From Phaeacidiphilus oryzae TH49 (lineage in GTDB: Bacteria; Actinomycetota; Actinomycetes; Streptomycetales; Streptomycetaceae): a stretch of DNA of 64,000 nt. Positions 8,307-16,500 of this stretch are shown piece after piece. The stretch lies in the NCBI RefSeq assembly GCF_000744815.1, contig NZ_JQMQ01000004.1:124001-188000 (forward strand), given 5' to 3'. Each line of letters begins with the position of its first letter. Positions within the stretch are counted from its first letter, which is position 1. The notes under the pieces were generated by a model. It had not been told where the DNA came from and searched no databases. It was given only the letters and a program-made list of their open reading frames with translations. The position numbers and the translations under genes were made by a program.

Positions 8307-8357
8307 GTTACGACAGTGCGGTCGTAACAGCTATAGTTGCGACTGCACTGTCGTAAC
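8307..8357. promoter_or_regulatory. Twin palindromic operators of the Rrf2 regulator
   Basis: Two inverted repeats lie in the divergent gap: GTTACGAC-N6-GTCGTAAC at 8307-8328 (perfect) and GTTGCGAC-N6-GTCGTAAC at 8336-8357 (one mismatch), with centres 29 bases apart. A plausible SDR promoter (TTGCGA at 8337, TATGGT at 8361) overlaps the second site, which fits repression. Confidence 0.75.
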
Positions 8358-8405
8358 CATTATGGTTTCGACCGTTGAACAGCGCCGACCGGCGAGGAGA
8401 GAAGA

Positions 8406-9161
8406 ATGAGCAAGCCACTGACGGGCAAGGTCGCCCTGGTCACCGGCGGATCGCGCGGACTGGGGGCGGCGACCGTAAGGCTGCTGGCCGAGCAGGGCGC
8501 CGACGTCGCCTTCACCTATGTCAGCTCCGAGGACCAGGCGCAGGCCGTCGTCGAGGAGGTGCGCGGCAAGGGCGGGAACGTCGTCGCCCTCAGGTCCGAC
8601 CAGGCCGACACGACGCGGGCGGCTGCCTTGGTCGGCGACGTGGTCGCGCACTTCGGCGGCCTGGACATCCTGGTCAACAACGCGGCGATCTCGGTGGAGC
8701 AGGGCCGCAGGGTGGACGACCCGGACGCCGACACCGCCGCGCTGGACCGGATGCACGCCACCAACTACCTCGGCGTGATCGCCCTCATCAGGGCCGCCTC
8801 CCGAGTGCTGCGCGCCAGCGGGCGGATCATCACGGTGAGTTCCGGGCTGGGCTCCAGGGTCGGCGCCCCCGGTCTCGCCGACTACGCGGCGACCAAATCA
8901 GGAATCGAGCGATACACCATGGGCGTCGCCCGGGACCTCGGGCCCCGGGACATCACGGCCAACGTCGTGGAGGCCGGACTGATGGAGGGCGGCATGCAAC
9001 CGCCGGACCCCGAGACTCTCAAGGCCCTGGTGAGCTCGCTGTCCCTGCGGCGCGTGGGCCACCCCGACGAGATCGCCGCGGCGATCGCCTTTCTCGCGAG
9101 CCCCGCCGCGTCGTACGTCACGGGCGCCGTCCTGGACGCCCACGGCGGCTACAACGCCTGA
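8406..9161 (+). CDS. SDR-family NAD(P)-dependent oxidoreductase
   Basis: A 251-residue classical short-chain dehydrogenase/reductase. It has the cofactor motif TGGSRGLG, the NNAAI motif, the serine in ITVSSGLGS, the YAATK catalytic tyrosine-lysine pair and a C-terminal VTGAVLDAHGGYNA. FTYVSSED at the end of the second strand suggests NADP(H). A GGAGAG ribosome site precedes the ATG. It is divergent from the Rrf2 regulator, whose operators overlap its probable promoter, so it is likely induced by the regulator's signal. The substrate is unknown. Confidence 0.9.
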   Translation: MSKPLTGKVALVTGGSRGLGAATVRLLAEQGADVAFTYVSSEDQAQAVVEEVRGKGGNVVALRSDQADTTRAAALVGDVVAHFGGLDILVNNAAISVEQGRRVDDPDADTAALDRMHATNYLGVIALIRAASRVLRASGRIITVSSGLGSRVGAPGLADYAATKSGIERYTMGVARDLGPRDITANVVEAGLMEGGMQPPDPETLKALVSSLSLRRVGHPDEIAAAIAFLASPAASYVTGAVLDAHGGYNA

Positions 9162-9174
9162 GCCGGAACCCCCA

Positions 9175-9216
9175 CCGCGCGCCCCGAAGGACGACCCCTC
9201 CTTCGGGGGCGCGCGG
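9175..9216 (+). terminator. Intrinsic terminator after the SDR gene
   Basis: An inverted repeat pairs 9175-9191 with 9199-9216 (one bulged base) around a 7-base loop, 13 bases after the SDR stop codon. No gene is seen in the remaining 77 bases before the ECF sigma factor stop. Confidence 0.8.
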
Positions 9217-9293
9217 CTGATCTGGCCCGCCACCGTCGGCCACCGCCACCGCCGGCCACCGCCGTCGTCGATCGGGGCCGCGGCCGCAGGGGC

Positions 9294-10010
9294 TCATCCG
9301 GCGTTGCCAGAAGAGGCGTTGACGAGAGCCGGTTGACTGGCGCCCGCGCCCGAGTCCGAGTCCGCCCCCGCCCCCGCCCCCGCTGCCGCGAGCCCCGGCG
9401 CCGGTCCGAGGAGGCGGGAGAGGCTGCGCAGGCCCCGGTGGGCGCAGTTGCGCACGGCGTTGGGGGTCTTGTTCAGCACGCGGCCGGCGGTCGCGGCGTC
9501 GAGGCCCATGACCACCCGCAGCAGGACGGCCTGTGCCTGGTCGGCGGGCAGCCGGGCGAGGTGGCCGAGGGCCGCGGTGGTGGCCAGTCGGTCGAGGGCC
9601 TCGGTGTCGGGGGCGTCCGCGGCGTGCCGATGCGGCAGGTCCTCCGGGGGCATGAGGAGGGCCGGGCGGCGCCGGCGGATGTGGTCGGTGGCGTGGTTGC
9701 GGGCGATGGTCGCCGTCCAGCCGCGGAAGCCGTCCGCTTCACCGCGGAAGCGGGGGAGTGCGCGGATGATGGCCGCCCAGGCCTCGGCGGCGACGTCTTC
9801 GGCGTCGGTCTCGCCGACCAGCGCGCGGACGTAGTTGAGGATGCGCGGCTGCAAGGTGCGGTAGACCGCGGTGAAGGCGGCTTCGTCCCCGTGCTGGGCC
9901 TGGTGGATGGCCGTGGTGAGGAGAAGGTCGGAGGAGACGGCGGCGGGAACGGCAGCCGGGACGGCGGCGGGAACGGCAGCCGGGACGGCGGCGGGCGTCC
10001 GGCGGGTCAT
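9294..10010 (-). CDS. ECF-family RNA polymerase sigma factor
   Basis: A 238-residue ECF sigma factor. Region 2 reads AAFTAVYRTLQPRILNYVRA and GETDAEDVAAEAWAAIIRALPRF; region 4 reads LGHLARLPADQAQAVLLRVVMGLDAATAGRVLNKTPNAVRNCAHRGL. The N-terminus carries a run of VPAA units and the C-terminus an Ala/Gly-rich tail. ATG 10010 has no Shine-Dalgarno sequence of its own, but its first four bases overlap the stop of a small upstream ORF as ATGA, so translation is probably coupled. It is divergent from the RHS toxin gene. No anti-sigma gene follows. Confidence 0.85.
   Translation of the reverse strand: MTRRTPAAVPAAVPAAVPAAVPAAVSSDLLLTTAIHQAQHGDEAAFTAVYRTLQPRILNYVRALVGETDAEDVAAEAWAAIIRALPRFRGEADGFRGWTATIARNHATDHIRRRRPALLMPPEDLPHRHAADAPDTEALDRLATTAALGHLARLPADQAQAVLLRVVMGLDAATAGRVLNKTPNAVRNCAHRGLRSLSRLLGPAPGLAAAGAGAGADSDSGAGASQPALVNASSGNAG
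9936..9996. repeat. 12/24-base tandem repeat encoding VPAA units
   Basis: Alternating units related to acggcggcggga and acggcagccggg repeat in tandem inside the 5' end of the ECF sigma gene and encode the (VPAA)n run near its N-terminus. Copy number may vary between strains without breaking the frame. Confidence 0.75.
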
Positions 10011-10183
10011 CGACCGGTGTCCGCGGTGCCGGCCGGGACCCCGCGCTCGGCTCGGCCGTTCGCGCCTTGCGCGTGGCAGCCGGTGAGTCGCCGGTCTCCG
10101 ATGCCGAATGCGATGCCACGTGCCCTGCCGACCACGGCGACCGACGCTGCGCAGGCTAATCGTCTTGCCGGGTGGCTGAGCAT
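10007..10183 (-). CDS. Small leader ORF coupled to the ECF sigma factor
   Basis: A 58-residue basic peptide starting MLSHPARRLACAASVAVVGR. GAAGGG lies eight bases before the ATG, and the TGA overlaps the sigma-factor ATG as ATGA. These two signals are the reasons to believe it. The 5' half has a weakly hydrophobic Ala/Val stretch after Arg-Arg, but it is too short and polar to call a signal peptide. It may act mainly as a translational leader for the sigma factor, which lacks its own ribosome site. A TATAAC hexamer at 10277-10272 could be its -10 element. No family is recognised. Confidence 0.5.
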   Translation of the reverse strand: MLSHPARRLACAASVAVVGRARGIAFGIGDRRLTGCHAQGANGRAERGVPAGTADTGR

Positions 10184-10383
10184 GGCGGTCACCCTTCGGG
10201 TCGAGTCGCGCGGCCCGTGCGCTCCTGCGGCGGAGGCCGGGCGGGGGTCGCGCAGAGGTGGACGGCATCGAGTTATACAGCGTCAGATCCCGCTGCCAGT
10301 AGGGGTATTCAGTCGGCCGTCGACGCGGTGGCGGCCGAACCGGTGGGCATTCGTGCGCGAATCCGGCCAATGTGCCTCCTCTT

Positions 10384-10399
10384 TGTGAGCTGTGTCACG
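10384..10399. promoter_or_regulatory. Crp-like site upstream of the RHS toxin gene
   Basis: TGTGAGCTGTGTCACG matches the Crp/FNR-family pattern TGTGA-N6-TCACA except for the last base. It lies 115 bases before the RHS toxin start in the 330-base gap shared with the divergent sigma-factor unit. Actinomycete Crp proteins use GTG-N8-CAC-type sites, so the match is plausible, but one short site can arise by chance. The rest of 10184-10513 shows no gene. Confidence 0.45.
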
Positions 10400-10513
10400 C
10401 CTGTGTCTGGAGCGCTCGCGGGGGCTGCGTGATGCTTTCGCACCCGATCCCGTTGTAGAGGGTGGCGGGAGGTTGAGCTCCCGTGTCCGTTCGAGCGGAG
10501 CGAAGGGTGTCGT

Positions 10514-13500
10514 GTGATGCGTCGACTGCGGCGGTGGGCAGCGCTCTTGTCGGTCGTGGCGCTGGTGCTGGTCGGGACCCCCAGTGCGGCGTTCGCCGCA
10601 GCGCATACCCGGGCGCCGCTGAGCGCCGACACCATGCACGGTTCGGGCGGCCATGACTGGTGGGACCCGTTCGGCTGGTTCGGGACCTCGAAACGCCCCG
10701 CGGCGAAGACCACCCAGGTCGGGTGGCACCCGCCGAGCGGCAGAGCGACGACGCATCCGCCGAAGACGGACCCGCACGCCCATCGGACAGCGGAGCTGAC
10801 CTCGCGACGCACCGCGAACACCTCCCTCTACCGGCTGTCGGACGGACGCACCCAGCAGGTCGTCTCCGCCGGCCCGGTGCACTACCGCGACGCCCACGGC
10901 GCCTGGCAGGACATCTCCACCGCGGTGGCCCCCGCCTCGCACGACGGATACTCGCTGGGCGCGGTGCACAACACCTTCCGCACCTACTTCTCCCGCACCC
11001 CCTCTTCGCTGCTGCGCCTTGAGCAGGGCTCCGGCTCTGTGGAGATGGGCGCGCCGGGGGCCAAGTCCGTCGCGCCCAAGGTCGACGGCGACACGGTGAG
11101 TTACCCCGGGGCACTGCCGGGCGGCGCGGGCCTGTCCTACCGTGTCGGCGCGGGCGGGGTGCGTGAGGACATCACCCTCACCCGGGCCCCCGCCCCGGGC
11201 GCGAGCCCGGTCTTCGACTTCACGGTGAAGGCCGACGGGTACCTGCCGGTGCAGCGCAAGGACGGGGCGATCGCCTTCGTCACCCCCGAGGCGCACCAGC
11301 CGGTGTTCGTGATCCCCGCCCCCTACATGAGCGACTCCAGGGCGCAGGCGTCCTCCCCCTACGGCACGGCGTTCTCCGCCAAGGTCTCCCAGGTCATGCG
11401 CTGGGACCCGCGCACCGGGACCGTGCATCTGACGGTGCGTCCTGACGCCTCCTGGCTGCGCTCACCGGCCCGGCAGTACCCGGTGCGGATCGATCCGACG
11501 ATCGTGGACGCCCCGACGCCGTCGACCGCCGCGAACGTGATGATCGGCGCCGACGAGCCGACCACCAACCTCGTCTCCAGCTGGCGGCTGTCGGTCGGCA
11601 CCACGACCACCGGCGCCTCGCGGGCGCTGATCAGGTTCCCGATGCCCGCCCTTCCCTCGGGCACCACGCTGACCTCGGCCTCCCTGAACCTGTACTACGA
11701 CCAGTACTTCACCACCGGGCTGAACAATGTGTCCCTGGAGGCGCATGCGGCCACCGGTGCGTGGGACCCCACCACCGCGACGTGGAACAGCGCCAGCGGC
11801 CTGACCGGGGCACTGGCCGGCTCCGCCACCAAGAAGGCCGGGGTACGAGGAGTGTGGAACTCCTTCCCGGTGACCTCGACGGTGCAGAGCTGGCTGAACG
11901 GCACCACTGCCGACAACGGGTTCGTGGTCAAGGCGAAGGACGAGTCCACCCTCGGTCAGGGCGGCCCGCGGTACGAGGGCAGCATCTACGCCTACTCCGG
12001 CGAGACCGCTAACTACCCGCAGCTCACGCTGACCTACGGCGTCCCCGGCGTGAGCGTGAACCCGCCGACGGTGATCCACGGCACGGGGGCGGAGCTGTCC
12101 TGGCCCGCGTATGCGAACACCACCGGCGACCCGGGCAACGACATCGCCGAGTACCAGGTGTACCGCTGCTGGTACCAGGACTTCCTGCCGTCCCCGAACA
12201 CCGAGATCGCCCCGGTGGCGGCGGGCACCACCAGCTTCACCGACACCACCGCGCAGCCCACGCCGGCGGGGGCGGGCAGCCCGCACGCGTACTACTACAT
12301 GGTCGCGGTCAAGACCAAGAACGGGGCCGTGATCCCCGGTCAGGTGCAGCTGGTGGCGCTGCCCCAGGCGGGCCAGACCACGGTCGTCCAGCGCGGCGGC
12401 GCGGCGACGACCCTGTCCTCGGCCGAGCCCACCACGGTGCTGAACACCCTGAGCGACTCGGGGTTGCAGCAGCCGTGGCTGGAGGTCGGTGACGACTCGG
12501 GGACGTACGGAACCACCCGGGCGGTGGTGAACTTCGGTGCGCTGCCCTCCTCCGTCCCGTCCGGGGCGAAGGTGGTGGACGCGGAGCTGCACCTCTGGGA
12601 GATGGAGACCACCACCGGCAGCAGCGGCGCCTCCTACGAGGTGCACGCGCTGACCCGGCCCTTCACCCAGTCCCAGGCCACCTGGAACAACGCCGCCTCC
12701 TCCACGGCCTGGACCGCGCCCGGAGGCGACATCCAGTCCAGCGCGGACGGCACCCTCTCGGGCTTCACCGACGACCCCAACCGGCGCTCCTTCGACACCA
12801 CCTCGATCGTGCAGTCCTGGATCAACGGGACGGCGGCGAACGACGGCCTGGAGGTGAAGCTGGCCGCCGAGTCCGCCGGCAGCCCCCAGGAGCGCACGAT
12901 CTTCGCGGGGACCGCCACCGCCGAGCCGCGGTTGTCGCCGACCCTGGTGGTCACCTACACCGACCCGTCGGCCGCGGACACCTACTACGCGCCGACCACC
13001 CCGGCCAAGATGGTGCCGGGCAGCACGTACACGGTGCCGGTGACGGTCAACAACACCACCTCGACCGCGTGGTCCGCCTCGAACGAGAAGCTGACCTACC
13101 ACTGGACGCTGCCGGACGGCACGGACGTCACCTCCGCGGGCAACCAGGACACCACGGCCCTCTCCTCGGACCTGGCGCCGGGCGGACAGCAGACCCTGCA
13201 GGCGCAGGTGACGCCGCCCACCCCGAGTGACAACAACGCCAAGGAGGCCTACACCCTCTCCTGGGACATGGAGAACACCTCCACCGGCACCTATCTGTCG
13301 CAGGCCGCCAACGGGGTGGGCTCGCTGGCGCAGGCGGTCCACGTGAACACCGCCGGCAACAACCAGCTGGGCCTGGAGAGCTTCTACCAGTACACGACCA
13401 CCGCGACCGGTGCCGGTTCGGCGCTCTACACCAACGCCTCCTCGGGCAACACGGTGTGGAACTACAACGCCTTCTCCAACCCGTCCCGCGGGTTCGCCAC

Positions 13501-16500
13501 CTTCGCCCGGATGTCCTACAACTCGCTGGACACCACCGACTCCACGACGGGCTTCGGCTGGTCGGTGCAGCTGTCCACGCCGACGCGGCTGGGCACCCCG
13601 CTGGACTTCCATCCCAACCCCAACCCCACCGAGGTGACCTTCACCGACGGTGACGGCACCAGCCACACCTTCAGCTGGGACTCGAGCGCGGGCGTGTGGG
13701 ACGCCCCGGCCGGCGTCCACCTGTACCTCCAGCAGCTGGCCAGTTGCGGGCCGCAGGTGACCAACGCCCGCGCCTGGGTGATGACCAAGCCCGACCGCAC
13801 GCAGTTCTTCTACGACTGCGAGGGCTTCCCGACCTCGGTGGTGGACAGGAACGGCAACGAGACCGACTTCACCTACACCTCGCGGAAGTCGGAGAACAAG
13901 CCGGAGGAGTTCCTCACCTACATCACCGACGCGGCCGGCCGGCAGACCCTGAACGTCGCCTACTTCCAGAAGGGCGACACCTACCAGTACGTCGACTCCA
14001 CCGGAGCGGTGCAGACCGGCACCAATCTGACCGACCCGAACATCATCGACCACGTCAAGTCGGTCACCGACATCTCCGGCCGCACCATCGACTTCCTCTA
14101 CACCAGCAACGGCCTCCTCGCCCAACTGGTCGACGGCGCGGGCAGTACCGCCGCCAAGACGTTCACGTTCTCCTACGACGCCACCCAGGGGATGAAGAAC
14201 GTCAAGCTGGTCAAGGTCACCGACCCGCGCGGGCACCCCACCCAGCTGACCTACTACGACCCGGTCACCGACCCCAAGGTCCACTGGTGGACCGAGTCGG
14301 TCACCGACCGCCGCGGCAAGACCACCGGCTTCGCGTACACCGAGCCCGGAACCGTCACCGGCGCCACCGTCCAGACCACGGTCACCGACGCCAACAGCCA
14401 CGCCTACACCTACCAGTTGGACGGCTACGGCCGGCTGCTGCAGGCCGTGGACCCGCTCGGACGCAAGACCCAGCTCGGCTGGGACGCCGACGACAACGTC
14501 ACGAGCCTGGTGGGGAACAACGGGTCCGAGGCGACCTGGACCTACGACCAGAACACCGGTGACCCGCTCACCTACAAGGACGCCGTAGCGAACCAGAACG
14601 GCACCGCGGCGACGACCTACGGCTACCAGACCTCGCTGGGCGGCCATATCGCCGACCTGACCAGCAAGGTCACCCCGGCCGGGCGGCAGTGGAAGTTCGG
14701 CTACGACGCCGACGGCAACCTGACCAGCGTCCAGAAGCCCGCCGGCGTGGCCGCCGGCTCCGGCTACACCACCGCCTACGGCTACGACTCCCTCGGCGAG
14801 CTGACCTCCGTCACCGACGCGAACCAGCACACCACCCAGTACGCGGACTACGACCCCACCGGCTATCCGAAGACCACCACGGACCCGCTGGGCAACGCCA
14901 CCGCCACGGTCTACGACGTGCGCGGCAACGTCACCTCCACCACGGACCCGTTGCAGCACACCTCGACCTACGGCTACGACACCTTCGGCCGTCCGACGAC
15001 GAAGAAGGTGCCCAAGGACCAGGCGAGCGGGGTGTACATCACCACCCCCGCCCCGGTGTACGACGCCAACGACAACGTCACCCAGTCCACCGCCCCCAAC
15101 GGCGCGGTCACCACGACCTCGTACGACGAGAACGACGAGGTGGCCTCGAAGACGCTGCCGGCCAACAGCTCCGCGTCGACCCCGCCGGCCCGCACCCTCA
15201 CCTACAGCTATGACGACGTGGGGAACCTGACCGCGCAGACCTCGCCGGACGGCAACGTCTCCGGCGCCGCGGCGGGCAGCTACACCACGAAGTTCGGCTA
15301 CGACGCGGACAACGAGAAGACCACCGTCACCGACCCGCTGGGCAACGTCACCACCACCGCCTACGACAACGTCGGCAACGTCGCCGAGACGATCGACCCG
15401 CTCCAGCAGAACACCACCGGCTTCCTGGCCAAGTACGGCTACGACGTGGACCACCGGCGGATCTCCACCACGGACGCGACCGGCGCCGTGGTCAAGACCG
15501 CCTACGACGTGGACGGCCTGAAGTCCTCGACCACGGACGCCAACGGCAACACCACCGAGTACGGCTACGACCAGAACGGCAAGCTGGTCCAGCAGCAGGT
15601 GCCGCACACCACCGACTCTTCCGGGTCGGTCGTCTACGACACCACGCAGTACACCTACGACCAGGTCGGCAACCAGACCTCGGTGATCACCCCGCGCGGC
15701 GTGGCCTCCGGCATCAGCGGCGCCTACACCACCACGACCGCCTACGACGCGGACAACCGCAAGTCGAAGGTCTTCGGCGCGGACAACCCCAACGACTCCA
15801 CCTACGGCACCGCCCCCGAGACCGACTACGCCTACGACCCGGCCGGCCGCCTCCAGCAGGTCACCGCGCCCCCCTCCGGGGGCAGCACCGCCAAGGCGGT
15901 CACCAAGTACTCCTACTTCGACAACGGGTGGACCAAGCAGTCCACCGACCCCTGGTCCATCACCACCTCCTACGACTACGACGCGCTGGGTCTGCAGACC
16001 GCCCGCACCCTGACCTCCGCCGGCGGCTCCTCCTCCCGGACCCAGGCCTGGACCTACTACCCCGACGGCACCCTCGAGTCGCACACCGACAACGGCATCC
16101 CGGTCGGCCTGGACGTCGAGCTGGTCGACGACTCCGACACCCAGAGCACCGCGGCCACCGGAACCTGGAGCTCCTCCAGCGCCGCCGGCACCGGCTACGA
16201 GGGCTACGACTACCAGACCCACGCCGCCGGCTCCGGGACCGACGCCTTCACCTGGAACCTGACCATCCCCGAGGACGGCGACTACACCGTCTACGTCGAG
16301 TACCCCAAGGTGAGCGGCGCGGCCACCAACGCGTCCTACACGATCGACTCCAGCGGCGGCTCGGCGACCAAGACCGCCGACCAGACCGCCAACACCGGGA
16401 CCTGGGTCTCGCTCGGCTCGTACTCCTTCACCCAGAACGGCTCCGGGCAGAAGGTGAGCCTGGCGGAGAACTCCGGCGGCGCCGTCACCGCGGACGCCGT

